Shown here piece by piece: positions 15,109 through 23,650 of a stretch of DNA of 41,126 nt (position 1 is its first letter; every line of letters begins with the position of its first letter). The notes beneath the pieces are model-generated. The model saw nothing but the letters and a program-made list of their open reading frames with translations, ran no database searches and had not been told where the DNA came from. This DNA is from Pseudarthrobacter naphthalenicus (lineage in GTDB: Bacteria > Actinomycetota > Actinomycetes > Actinomycetales > Micrococcaceae). The stretch lies in NCBI RefSeq assembly GCF_029076445.1, contig NZ_JARESG010000026.1, positions 1-41,126 on the forward strand, in the 5' to 3' direction. Position numbers and translations under genes: made by a program.

Positions 15109-15699
15109 GTGTCTGGCAACGTAATCGGGTACGCGAGGGTAAGTACCCGCGGGCAGTCGCTGGATTCCCAGGTGGATGCGCTTGTCGCTGCCGGGGCCGT
15201 GCGTGTCTTTCAGGAGTACGCCTCCGGGGCCACCCAAGCAAGGACGCGATGGAAGGAATGCTTGGGCTACCTGCAGCCCGGAAATGTTCTGACCGTTGCT
15301 GACCTGACCAGGTTGGGCCGTAGTACCGCTGACCTTGCCGATATTGTGACCGTATTGGGCCAGCGGGGGATAGGGTTCCGTTCTCTCGCCGAACCGTGGC
15401 TCGACACCACCAGCGCCCATGGAAAGCTCATCTTCGATATGTTCGCCTCCCTGGCCGAGTACGAACGGTCCCGGTTGTCTGAACGGACAAAGGCCGGCCT
15501 TGCGGCGGCGAAAGCCCGAGGCCGGCTCGGCGGCCGCCCTCGAACCATGACCCCAGCGAAGACGTCGGCCGCCAGGCAGCTGCGCAGCCAGGGAAAGACG
15601 CTAAAGGAGACTGCTCAGATACTCAGCGTCAGTGTTTCCTCACTGACCCGTGCTCTCAGCCGCAATGACCTGCCGGAAGTCGCAGATGCAGCTGCATAG
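15109..15699 (+). CDS. Serine resolvase of the host replicon
   Basis: This 196-residue small serine recombinase has nucleophile Ser12 in GYARVSTRGQ, the DLTRLGRSTADL segment, an E-helix (MFASLAEYERSRLSERTKAGL) and a C-terminal HTH (TLKETAQILSVSVSSLTRAL). I chose GTG 15109 with GGAGG 9 bp upstream; ATG 15070 would add 13 residues. Its promoter and res region border the transposon insertion, so its own expression may be altered. It could be a plasmid multimer-resolution enzyme or belong to a Tn3-type element. The GNAT gene that follows starts inside its 3' end. Confidence 0.85.
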   Translation: MSGNVIGYARVSTRGQSLDSQVDALVAAGAVRVFQEYASGATQARTRWKECLGYLQPGNVLTVADLTRLGRSTADLADIVTVLGQRGIGFRSLAEPWLDTTSAHGKLIFDMFASLAEYERSRLSERTKAGLAAAKARGRLGGRPRTMTPAKTSAARQLRSQGKTLKETAQILSVSVSSLTRALSRNDLPEVADAAA

Positions 15700-16288
15700 C
15701 GCTAAGGATCACGAGTACGAGGGGTTAGAACCACCCCTTGGCCTCAGTCGTGACCCCGAGTTCCTCAGCTGGGTTACCCGAGTGCAGGCTATTTCATCGT
15801 CCGCGGTTTCGATCCGGGAAGCTACCGCAGTTCCGCTCGATGGCCGCCGAATGAAGGATTTGCAATTCGTATGTTCTCCCATATCCGTCCAATCCGTTCG
15901 AGAGAATGTCTCGACGATTCGTGAGCGACGGGTGCTTATAGCCGAGATCGGTGACGTTCACGTCGGTTTCTGCGTTTCATCGCCGGGAGTTGAGGAATCG
16001 GATCCGCTGTTTTTACAGGTAGTCGCCGTTGCTCCGCCTGCGCAGGGACGCGGAGTGGGGCTGGCACTGCTCACCGCAGCGGCTCAGCGGGAGCCTCGGC
16101 GTGATATCGCGCTTGCCACGCAGTACGACAACGTCGCGGCACGGTCGCTGAACGAAAAGCTCGCTAAATCAATAGGTGCAAGAATTCGAAAAGTCAGCCT
16201 CAGCAATTATCGGGATAGTGATTTCGGTATCCAACGAGGTCTGGGCTATCGGGCTTGGGTCATTCAGCGTCCACCGTTCGAATCGTGA
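15686..16288 (+). CDS. GNAT-family acetyltransferase-like protein
   Basis: This 200-residue protein carries a GNAT core in its second half: LFLQVVAVAPPAQGRGVGLALL (motif A region) and QYDNVAARSLNEKLAKSIGA (motif B region). I chose ATG 15686, which overlaps the resolvase stop by 14 bp and suggests coupling. The first 90 residues are not a recognised domain. The substrate is unknown. Resolvase-cargo coupling of this kind suggests that the pair arrived together. Confidence 0.7.
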   Translation: MQLHSAKDHEYEGLEPPLGLSRDPEFLSWVTRVQAISSSAVSIREATAVPLDGRRMKDLQFVCSPISVQSVRENVSTIRERRVLIAEIGDVHVGFCVSSPGVEESDPLFLQVVAVAPPAQGRGVGLALLTAAAQREPRRDIALATQYDNVAARSLNEKLAKSIGARIRKVSLSNYRDSDFGIQRGLGYRAWVIQRPPFES

Positions 16289-16473
16289 AAGCGGGCGCAT
16301 TGTTCATCAGGAGCTGCCAGGCTCTTCCTGGCCGGCGGTAGTCTTCGCCGGCAGTTGCCTCGTGGATGTTTGGTTTGGAGCTTGCTGATGTCAGGAGGGA
16401 TCTGAAGGTTTCCACTTCCATAGTGCTGCGTCGAGGTCACCTGGCCGCCATCCCCGTGAGAGTGCCGCTGCCC

Positions 16474-16481
16474 GGATTACT
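16474..16481. repeat. ISL3 target duplication GGATTACT, left copy
   Basis: GGATTACT before the left ISL3 end is repeated at 17966-17973 after the right end. Eight base pairs is the standard ISL3-family duplication. Confidence 0.93.
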
Positions 16482-17965
16482 GGCCCTTCGCAGATGAGCA
16501 TGGTGGGGCGGTCTGAGGCTGACGCCGTGGTTGCGGCCGCTTGTGCTGCGGCGTGGTGCAGGAGGAATGAGGCCAGGGCCTCTTTGAATTGGTAGCGACC
16601 AAGCAAACCAATAACCAAAGAGACCCCGACATGAATAACTCTATGTCTTGTTCCGATGGCCGGTGGTGCATGCGCGCGGACGCGCTGCTCGGTGTCGAAG
16701 GCATTCACGTCAGCTCTGTCACGGCGACCGGAAGGGGCCTGGTCCTGGGCGTGGAGACCGGCGAGGACCTCACCGGTTGTCCGGACTGCGGCGTCGTTGC
16801 CGTGGGCCATGGACGCCGGCGGGTTCGGCTTCATGACATCCCGTGTTTCGGCAAGCCAGTGCGGCTGTTGTGGGCCAAGCGTGTCTGGCGCTGCCCCGAC
16901 CGCGACTGCCCGAGAACGACATTCACCGAGGATCACGCACTGGCCGGTCCGAGGGCGAAACTCACTGCCCGCGCTGCGGCATGGGCAACGGACGCGCTGC
17001 AACAATTCGACACCTCGGTCTCAGCCCTGGCCCACCAGCTTGGCGTCGCCTGGCACACGGTCTGGGACGCGGTAAAGAGTGAGACCACCGGGCGGATCTC
17101 AGCAACCGGCAGGCTGGCAGGGGTGGACGCGCTCGGCGTGGATGAGCATGTCTGGTCCCACACAGGCCCGCCCGGCACCGGGATGGTCACCGGAATCGTG
17201 GACCACACCCGCGACGAGAACGGTGTGGTGCATGCACGGCTGCTGGACCTCGTCCCGGGACGGTCCGGTAAGGCCTACGCGGACTGGCTCAAAACCCGCG
17301 GTCCTGAGTTCACCGCGGGGATCAAGACCGCCACGCTGGATCCGTTCCGCGGCTACGCCAACGCTATCCGTGATGAGCTCCCCGAAGCCATCACCGTCCT
17401 GGATGCTTTCCACGTCGTGAAACTGGGTTCGGCCATGGTTGACGAGGTCCGGCGCCGGGTCCAGCAGGACACCCTCGGACACCGCGGACGCAAGGGCGAC
17501 CCGCTCTACGGGATCCGCCGGACCCTGCAGATCGGCGCCGAACACCTCACCGATAAACAAGCCGCCAGGCTCGACGCGAAACTCACACTTGGGGACCCCG
17601 ACCAGGAAGTCACCCTCGCCTGGCAGTGCTATCAAAAGCTCCGCAACATCTACCACGCCCCTCCGGCCCGCGGACGGGACCTCGTGAACGAAGTGATCTC
17701 TTCGTTTCCGACCTGCCCCATCCCGGAAGTCGCCCGCCTCGGCCGGACACTCAAACAATGGAAGGCCGCGATCCTGGCCTACTTCGATACCCGCGGCGCC
17801 TCCAACGGCCCCACCGAAGCAATCAACGGCGTCATCGAAACCACCCGTCGGATCGCCCGCGGCTTTCGGAGCTTCACTAACTACAGACTCAGATGCCTAC
17901 TCGCCGCCGGCGGCCACCGGCCCTACCGGAAGGGCACCCTCAACCATGCGTAAATGCGAAGGGCC
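16482..17965. mobile_element. ISL3-family insertion sequence, complete
   Basis: The 1,484-bp element has 22-bp imperfect terminal repeats: 16482-16503 and, inverted, 17944-17965, 18 of 22 identical, both starting GGCCCTTCGCA. It is flanked by the 8-bp duplication GGATTACT and encodes one full-length transposase. Intact ends, duplication and gene indicate a recent, probably active insertion. Confidence 0.93.
16631..17953 (+). CDS. ISL3-family transposase
   Basis: This 440-residue protein has the N-terminal zinc-ribbon (CPDCGVVAVGHGRRRVRLHD ... CPDRDC), an HTH region and the DDE catalytic core: GVDALGVDEHVWSH, ITVLDAFHVVKLGSAM and NGPTEAINGVIETTRRIARG. The C-terminal GFRSFTNYRLRCLLAAGG is characteristic of the family. 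I chose ATG 16631; the frame also allows a start 42 bp earlier. The stop lies inside the right terminal repeat, so the gene fills the element. It appears intact. Confidence 0.92.
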   Translation: MNNSMSCSDGRWCMRADALLGVEGIHVSSVTATGRGLVLGVETGEDLTGCPDCGVVAVGHGRRRVRLHDIPCFGKPVRLLWAKRVWRCPDRDCPRTTFTEDHALAGPRAKLTARAAAWATDALQQFDTSVSALAHQLGVAWHTVWDAVKSETTGRISATGRLAGVDALGVDEHVWSHTGPPGTGMVTGIVDHTRDENGVVHARLLDLVPGRSGKAYADWLKTRGPEFTAGIKTATLDPFRGYANAIRDELPEAITVLDAFHVVKLGSAMVDEVRRRVQQDTLGHRGRKGDPLYGIRRTLQIGAEHLTDKQAARLDAKLTLGDPDQEVTLAWQCYQKLRNIYHAPPARGRDLVNEVISSFPTCPIPEVARLGRTLKQWKAAILAYFDTRGASNGPTEAINGVIETTRRIARGFRSFTNYRLRCLLAAGGHRPYRKGTLNHA

Positions 17966-17973
17966 GGATTACT
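17966..17973. repeat. ISL3 target duplication GGATTACT, right copy
   Basis: Second copy of the 8-bp duplication at 16474-16481. Confidence 0.93.
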
Positions 17974-18656
17974 GCAGAGATATGGCGGTAGGAGACGTCC
18001 TCGATGCCCGCTGCCCTGATTACCCGGCGTATGCGCACGTCGATGGCTACTCCCGTTGGGATTCCACTGAGAATGTCAAAGTAGTCCAGTGTTTTGGGAC
18101 CCACATGGCGGACATCGTCCAGGACCCGTCGAAGTTTATCTCGCTGAGCATTGTCGGTGAGTTTGTCACGGAGTTCGTGGACAGTGTCGATTTGCTGGCT
18201 CTCGAACACCCTGGTCATTTCTTCGATCTGAGAGAGGCGGCTGGGAGAGCTCCATCTGATGACTTCCGGCAGTTTTCCGGTGTTGAGTCGTCTTCGGAAT
18301 CCTGTGGTCGTTTCCGAATCGGGCCAAGCAGCAACAAGAGCCTCAACCCGAGGCTTAACCGTATTTTCGTAGTTTTGTCTTCGTTGTAATGCAGCATCCA
18401 CGATAGTGGCGCCGATATGGCCCCAGCCGCGACTTACCTGGATGGAGCCGTCAATGTGGTGTGAGTCCATGAATGCCAAGAGTTTCCTAGCATCGCCGTC
18501 AACTGTCATGAGTGCATCCTTGCACGACGAGCGGGAAATTTTGGATAAATCCGACGATATAAGGCATGACCCAGCAATGCACTCGACCCGTATGTCTGAC
18601 CCCCTATCTAATGTCTTTCAAATAAGTACGATGCAAAGAACTTCAGATGGGGTGTT

Positions 18657-20126
18657 GTGAAAGCAGTTGGGGACTGGCCGGGGCTTACGCCGGAAGAGCG
18701 CACGCAATTGGGCCTATCGCGGCGGGTTCCAAAACCCGCGACCACGGTTGCAGCGAAGCATGAAGAGGTCCTGGACATGTGGGACGACGAAAATCTGTTC
18801 GGCCCAAACGACATTCCAGCCACATCACCTGTGAAGGTCCGCTGGATCTGCGCTCAGGGACACAAATTCGTGGAATCAGCAGTGGTTCAATGTGGGGCGG
18901 CATCAGGTTGGCGCCAACAGGCCGGAGGCTCCCGGGCATGTCTCACATGTGCAAGTGAGCAAGTACACGGTTGGTTGCGCCTCGAGTGCGGACACGAAGT
19001 CATCGCGAAACCAGGCGCCGAAAATATGGCCATGTGCCGGCCATGCCGAACCGCTTCCTTCGCTGCCCGGAAGGCAGTGACCGGTCCTAAATATCCAATC
19101 GGTACAGTCATCCAGTCGCGGAACCTTACGACTTCTCAGACGGAGCAGCGGGTGAGAGACAAGCTCATCGCTGCAGGGTTCACTGTCCACAAAGGAAGGA
19201 GCGCCATCCAGTGCGGCCATGAGCCACAGCGCAACAATTTTCCCATCCTTACCCCAGACATCCTGATCTCCAAGAGCAAGGTATGTGTGGAAGTCGACCC
19301 GGCGCACACCCATGTTGGTAAAGAAAAGGATGACCGAACACGCAACCAGCTGCTCGCCGCCGCCGGATGGCAGGTGGTGCGTCTAAGGATCGGCGGGCTT
19401 GGACCCATCGGAGAGCACGATGTTGTGGCCGAATCTGAAAGCGTTACGAATGAGGCAATGGATGCCCTGGCGTCAGCCGTGTCCGATGCAGTGGCAGGCC
19501 GTCCTGGAATTATCCGAAGGATCGGGAAAAAAGCTCCCACAGCGGTTCGACAGAAGTCTCGATTGGGTGCCATTGCTGAACACAAGTACTACGAAAACGG
19601 CTTCTATGTCTCGTGGCAGCTGAATTCTGGAAGAGTGGAGCGCATGGTAGCCATGGACCACGGGCGATACCTGGCCATCGCAGAAGGCTGGGACGCACCA
19701 AGGTTCATCTGCCCCCTCGGGCTGGATGAGCTCGCAAGAAAACAATGGCGCGCTGCCTTGCAGGACATCTTGGAACAAATGTCCGATACGGACTTCGTGC
19801 CGAAGTCTAGGTTTCCCTGGGGAGAGGAGCTGTTCATTGGAGAACAAGCATCAACTGTCCGAGTTCACCCCAAGTTTCATCTGGGCGCTTCAGCATGGGA
19901 TTTGACTGCCAACATAGTCGGTGCGGACACTTTTACCGAGACTGCAATATGCGCAGGCGGAGAGGTTCAGTCTGAGTTGCACCAAGGAGCCGTTCAACGT
20001 GGCTGGCAGATTGCTGCCGTGAGGCACCGGATGGGACCAAACGGCGCGTGGCAGGAAATCCAACTACTGCGTCATTCGCAGTCAGAGGCACCGACCGGAC
20101 TCGACCCGACAGCGAACCCTGCCTAG
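18657..20126 (+). CDS. Zinc-ribbon protein with predicted DUF559/Vsr-like nuclease domain
   Basis: This 489-residue protein begins with a treble-clef-type segment (VRWICAQGHKFVESAVVQC ... RACLTCA) and further Cys pairs (LECGHEV, CRPCRTA). The middle part, about residues 160-250, resembles DUF559/Vsr-type PD-(D/E)XK nucleases: SQTEQRVRDKLIAAGF, TPDILISKSKVCVEVD and LLAAAGWQVVRLRIGGLGP. The usual Lys after the second acidic residue is not obvious (VEVDPAHTH). The C-terminal 240 residues are unrecognised. GTG 18657 follows AGATGGGG. It is divergent from the disrupted HhH gene. A role in DNA recognition and cleavage is likely by family; a defence role is inferred from the island. Confidence 0.65.
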   Translation: MKAVGDWPGLTPEERTQLGLSRRVPKPATTVAAKHEEVLDMWDDENLFGPNDIPATSPVKVRWICAQGHKFVESAVVQCGAASGWRQQAGGSRACLTCASEQVHGWLRLECGHEVIAKPGAENMAMCRPCRTASFAARKAVTGPKYPIGTVIQSRNLTTSQTEQRVRDKLIAAGFTVHKGRSAIQCGHEPQRNNFPILTPDILISKSKVCVEVDPAHTHVGKEKDDRTRNQLLAAAGWQVVRLRIGGLGPIGEHDVVAESESVTNEAMDALASAVSDAVAGRPGIIRRIGKKAPTAVRQKSRLGAIAEHKYYENGFYVSWQLNSGRVERMVAMDHGRYLAIAEGWDAPRFICPLGLDELARKQWRAALQDILEQMSDTDFVPKSRFPWGEELFIGEQASTVRVHPKFHLGASAWDLTANIVGADTFTETAICAGGEVQSELHQGAVQRGWQIAAVRHRMGPNGAWQEIQLLRHSQSEAPTGLDPTANPA

Positions 20127-20190
20127 CCATCCCGGCTTACGGGCACTGACCAACAGCTTTTTCTCGGACCACATCAGGCAGAATGGCCTT

Positions 20191-20907
20191 ATGTGCGGCA
20201 GATATGTGATGTCCAAGGCCACTGGGGATCTTCTGAGCCACTTTGAGGCGAAGGAGGTCGAGGGGAGTCCGCCGCCGCCGAGCTGGAACGTGGCACCAAC
20301 CCAAAGTGTGCCCATCGTTGCTGAACGTTTGGATGAGGGCATGATTGACCGGCATCTACTCATTGCTCGTTGGGGTCTGGTCCCGTCCTGGGCAAAGGAC
20401 GTCAAGATCGGCTCCAAGCTGATTAACGCGCGCAGTGAGTCAATCCTGGAAAAACCGTCCTTCCGCAAGGCCGCGGTGAAGCGCCGGGCAATCGTCCCGG
20501 CCGAGGGCTATTACGAGTGGCAGAAAACCGAGGACGGGAAGAAGATCCCCAACTATCTGTACTCCGAGAAAGAGCCTTTGCTGGGCTTCGCAGGCCTGTA
20601 CGAGTGGTGGGCTGACCCATCTCTGCCCGAGGATGACCCTGGCCATTGGCTGCTGAGCTGTACAGTGCTCACCACGACCACGCAGGACGCGCTGGGGCAC
20701 GTCCATGACCGTTCCCCGGTCATCATTCCGCGAGACCGCTTCGCTGAATGGCTGGACCCGGACCTGACCGACAAGAACGACATCCAGCACCTGCTCGACT
20801 CTCTACCGGAACCCACCCTGACACCTCGGATTGTCAGTCCCAGGGTCAACAGCGTGCGCAACAACGGGTCGGAACTTATTGAGCCGGCCGAGCTGGCATC
20901 CACATAG
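20191..20907 (+). CDS. SRAP-domain DNA-protein crosslink protein (YedK/HMCES family)
   Basis: This 238-residue protein starts MCGRYVMS, so catalytic Cys2 becomes the N terminus after Met removal. The other SRAP active-site elements are present: SKLINARSE (Asn79), PAEGYYEW (Glu105) and HVHDRSPVII (His172). SRAP proteins covalently trap abasic sites in single-stranded DNA. The length matches the bacterial family. It has its own gap upstream and is not coupled to neighbours. Many actinobacterial genomes and plasmids carry extra copies; on a mobile island it may protect single-stranded DNA intermediates. Confidence 0.92.
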   Translation: MCGRYVMSKATGDLLSHFEAKEVEGSPPPPSWNVAPTQSVPIVAERLDEGMIDRHLLIARWGLVPSWAKDVKIGSKLINARSESILEKPSFRKAAVKRRAIVPAEGYYEWQKTEDGKKIPNYLYSEKEPLLGFAGLYEWWADPSLPEDDPGHWLLSCTVLTTTTQDALGHVHDRSPVIIPRDRFAEWLDPDLTDKNDIQHLLDSLPEPTLTPRIVSPRVNSVRNNGSELIEPAELAST

Positions 20908-21060
20908 GCCCATGCCGCGATACTTATCTAGCGATTCCCAGCCGCCGGGGGGGGCGCCCCAATGGGAGGTCCAGCTTCCAAGGATGCGGGACACTCAGAA
21001 TGTCGAGGTGTGGAAGGTTTATGGCCGGGGGCTGTCGGTCCTCGCAGTTACATTCGACAC

Positions 21061-21948
21061 ATGTACAACACCACAGGGATGTTCAGTAAGGACGTCAAAG
21101 ATTCGAAGACCTCTCTCGGCCGATACCTCCGTACCAACTTTCCCAATACGAAGCCGCTGCAGGTCGAATATAAGGGGTCAGCAGGCGAGCTCGTCGTCGA
21201 CTCCCTAGGGGCCAATCCAGGAAACGTCGGAACTGCTGTCGATTTGATCGTCCGTCTAATTCTTGAGCCCGACGAGACCCCCGAGTCAGCACTCATCCTA
21301 TTTCCCTTTAATGCGACCTACCACGAGGTTGTCAACGCACTGGCCGGCCTCGCTGGTCGCTCGGGTGACAGCGAGCTAGCCGCTCGCGCGGCCTGGGGTC
21401 TCGCTCTATGTGTGAGTGCGTACAGGGCAGGTGCAGCCTGGGCTCCTTTCGTACCCGACCTCGTGCACAGCAATGACTTCACGGTGGACAAGATGCTTGA
21501 GCAAGCCGATGATGCCGCCGTCGCTGAGCTAATTGCGTTGAAGGAGCTCGCCGAAGAACGCCTTATTCCGAAGCTCACAGGTCCACTAAGCCTTGGCCCC
21601 ACCTTCGATCTCTCGAAGCTCGGCCCTACCCAACGCATCGCTGCGGAAGCTGACCTCATCGCGGGTGGACTGCTAATCGACATTAAGACCACCCTTGCTC
21701 CCAGGAACAAGGCGGGGCTTCGCCCAGACGTACTGAAAGCGGACAATGTGTATCAGCTTCTTGGCTACGCGCTGCTGGACTACTCAAACCAGTACAACAT
21801 CGACCGGGTGGGAATCTTCTCAGCTCGCTACGGCACGCTGACCGAATGGCCTCTGGAGCGAATCACGTCGCTCATGTCTGGCAGAAAGTTTGATTTCCCC
21901 GCGGCGCGCCAGGAAGTCTGGGAAATGATGCAGCAGGACATCGCCTAG
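21061..21948 (+). CDS. Uncharacterised PD-(D/E)XK-like protein
   Basis: This protein of about 295 residues has a C-terminal segment resembling a PD-(D/E)XK nuclease core: AEADLIAGGLLIDIKTTLAP, with Asp, Asp-x-Lys spacing, then QLLGYALLDYSNQYNIDRVGIFSARYGTL, a typical follow-on strand-helix. The N-terminal half is helical and unrecognised. The start is uncertain: ATG 21061 or ATG 21079, neither with a clear ribosome site, and the frame is open further upstream. The family occurs beside restriction and defence genes. It may be a stand-alone nuclease or part of a system with its neighbours; that is inference. Confidence 0.6.
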   Translation: MYNTTGMFSKDVKDSKTSLGRYLRTNFPNTKPLQVEYKGSAGELVVDSLGANPGNVGTAVDLIVRLILEPDETPESALILFPFNATYHEVVNALAGLAGRSGDSELAARAAWGLALCVSAYRAGAAWAPFVPDLVHSNDFTVDKMLEQADDAAVAELIALKELAEERLIPKLTGPLSLGPTFDLSKLGPTQRIAAEADLIAGGLLIDIKTTLAPRNKAGLRPDVLKADNVYQLLGYALLDYSNQYNIDRVGIFSARYGTLTEWPLERITSLMSGRKFDFPAARQEVWEMMQQDIA

Positions 21949-22093
21949 CTCACTGCAATGTCTCCTGCGCTACCTGCCCCATAGCCATCCCACGCAAGAG
22001 ATACCTGGCGTGGATTGCGCTGGGGAGCGGGCGCGGGCGGCGCAACAATTTCAAGGGAAATAGGACACCCGCGACTCCACATATGCTCAGGGC

Positions 22094-23080
22094 ATGACGA
22101 TGAACGCGACGGAACTTGTGTGGCACTACACCGACGGCGCTGCCTTGATGAACATCCTTGCGAAGAATGAGCTATGGGCCGGGTCGGCGGCCTTCATGAA
22201 CGACGCTAATGAATTACTCAGCGGCAGCATCCAGCTCCGAAAGCACTTTGAGGATCAGCGGTCGGTACTTTCGGAGGCTGTTGTCGAGGACCTGGAGGAG
22301 TATATTCCGGAAGTTCGGGCAAGATCACGGGACTCCTTCATTCTGTCCGCCTCATCGGATGGCGACAGCCTGACTATGTGGCGCTACTACGGCCGTGATC
22401 AAGTTAGCTTCGCCGTCGGACTAGACCGAAGCCGGCCCCTAGTTCCTCTCGCACGACTTGAAACAGATAGCCACCCAAACCCGTCTCCGGACTACTACGC
22501 CGACATGTATGACGTGGATAAGGATGGCCAAATCGTGGAACACCCAGATGGCAGCCCTGCTGTCATCTTTGATCCCGATTCCCTGATTATCGAGGGTGGT
22601 CAGTGGAAGCCGGTGGTCTACGAGCAGGCGGAACAATCGAAGCTCATCACCGAGGTATTCGAAACGCTCCGTCAAGGTGTTGAGAAGCGCAATTCGTCTC
22701 CTGAGGATGGTCGGCTCCGGTTCTGGCTTTACCCCTACTTCATGAATGAGACCTTAGACCTCATCAAAAATGAGGGCTTTCGTGATGAACGGGAAGAACG
22801 AATTATCGTTTGGCTAAATCCCGACTGGAAGTTTGTCTTCCACCGCACCGGGCCGTTCGGGCTAGTGCCCTTCGTCAAACTCACCTCTCTCGGTGGGAAA
22901 AATGTTGATCCATCTGAGGATCGCTTCGCCACCAGATCGGGGAAGTTGCCGATACGAGAAATTCGCATCGGCCCAACTCCGTACGGCGCTGAGGCCACCG
23001 CTAGCCTGAAGCAGCTACTCAGCTTCCACGGCTTACATGACGTTAAGGTCACTTACAGCGAGATTCCCTTCCGTCAATGA
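22094..23080 (+). CDS. DUF2971-family protein
   Basis: This 328-residue protein opens with the DUF2971 signature (LVWHYTDGAALMNILAKNEL, then AAFMNDANELLSG) and continues with SFILSASSDGDSLTMWRYYG and EGFRDEREERIIVW. The family is widespread in variable genome regions; its His-Tyr-Glu arrangement has been compared to ADP-ribosyltransferase-like folds, but no activity is settled. ATG 22094 is used; ATG 22100 is also possible. It stands alone between the PD-(D/E)XK-like gene and the small protein upstream of the restriction-like operon. Confidence 0.8.
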   Translation: MTMNATELVWHYTDGAALMNILAKNELWAGSAAFMNDANELLSGSIQLRKHFEDQRSVLSEAVVEDLEEYIPEVRARSRDSFILSASSDGDSLTMWRYYGRDQVSFAVGLDRSRPLVPLARLETDSHPNPSPDYYADMYDVDKDGQIVEHPDGSPAVIFDPDSLIIEGGQWKPVVYEQAEQSKLITEVFETLRQGVEKRNSSPEDGRLRFWLYPYFMNETLDLIKNEGFRDEREERIIVWLNPDWKFVFHRTGPFGLVPFVKLTSLGGKNVDPSEDRFATRSGKLPIREIRIGPTPYGAEATASLKQLLSFHGLHDVKVTYSEIPFRQ

Positions 23081-23165
23081 CTCGGCCTAATACCGCACCC
23101 CGCTTTCCAACCTGCGGCTGCCACGACAGCTCCGGTCAGCTTCCTTTCATAGGGCAGTAGGATCT

Positions 23166-23492
23166 ATGCCTGTGTACGACGAGCCTTCCTCCCTCTTTGA
23201 AATAGCTGGGTCTGCCCCATCTCCAAACGTCCTTGCTCCTCTTCCGATCAAACCGGAGCAAATACAGGAGATCCGAAATGCTTTTCAGAAGGCCGGAGTC
23301 GCTAGCCAGGACGATCGCAAGGCCTTGATCGAATCAGTCGTCGTCCGTGAAGTGTCCAGCATTCGCGAACTTAGGGCGGTGGAGGCCCCACGGATTCTTC
23401 AGCGCATCGAGGGCCTGCGTAGCACCAAGCCAGCAAGCGCCGGATCGGCGTGGGATAACCGCGAAGAAGACACCTGGATCGACAAGTTGTAG
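23166..23492 (+). CDS. Small protein with RecT/ERF-tail-like domain
   Basis: This 108-residue protein contains IKPEQIQEIRNAFQKAGVAS, then ESVVVREVSSIRELRAVEA and PRILQRIEGL. The pattern resembles the short C-terminal helical module of phage single-strand annealing and other recombination proteins (Q..i..l....G....r......v.R.v.s..eLt..Ea..i...l). Here it stands alone with an N-terminal tail rich in Pro and Ser. ATG 23166 is used. It lies 159 bp before the Mod gene and may be a small accessory protein of that operon, but this is unproven. Confidence 0.5.
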   Translation: MPVYDEPSSLFEIAGSAPSPNVLAPLPIKPEQIQEIRNAFQKAGVASQDDRKALIESVVVREVSSIRELRAVEAPRILQRIEGLRSTKPASAGSAWDNREEDTWIDKL

Positions 23493-23586
23493 CTGGATCC
23501 CCTTCGCCTGTGAGATCCCATCCGCCCTGTAAGGTAACGGCCGCCAGCGATGAACGGCCCAGCGGGTCCGCGCGGGTAGGGTTGGG

Positions 23587-23628
23587 GTTGAGTTCGTGCC
23601 GCGCGTCTGCGTAGGACACGAACTCAAC
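23587..23628. promoter_or_regulatory. 12-bp perfect inverted repeat upstream of mod
   Basis: GTTGAGTTCGTG (23587-23598) is perfectly repeated in inverse at 23617-23628, with an 18-nt spacer, ending 22 bp before the chosen Mod start. It could be an operator or an mRNA hairpin limiting Mod translation. Autoregulation upstream of methyltransferase genes is common; the binding protein here is unknown. Confidence 0.6.
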
Positions 23629-23650
23629 TCATGTGAAAGTAAGGATGGGA

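Larger units (their letters stand above)
16391..18509 (-). pseudogene. Helix-hairpin-helix protein split by ISL3 insertion
   Basis: The 5' part (18509-17966) and 3' part (16473-16391) lie on either side of the ISL3 element. Removing the element and one copy of its 8-bp duplication restores an exact 627-bp frame of 208 codons plus stop. The joined protein has a helix-hairpin-helix-like segment (DDVRHVGPKTLDYFDILSGI) and a following DVRIRRVIRAAGI, as in endonuclease III/HhH-GPD-type DNA-binding proteins, but no Fe-S cluster cysteines are visible. The broken gene would give about 190 residues with a foreign tail. ATG 18509 follows AAGGA. It is divergent from the nuclease-like gene at 18657, so they may have worked together. 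Confidence 0.82.
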
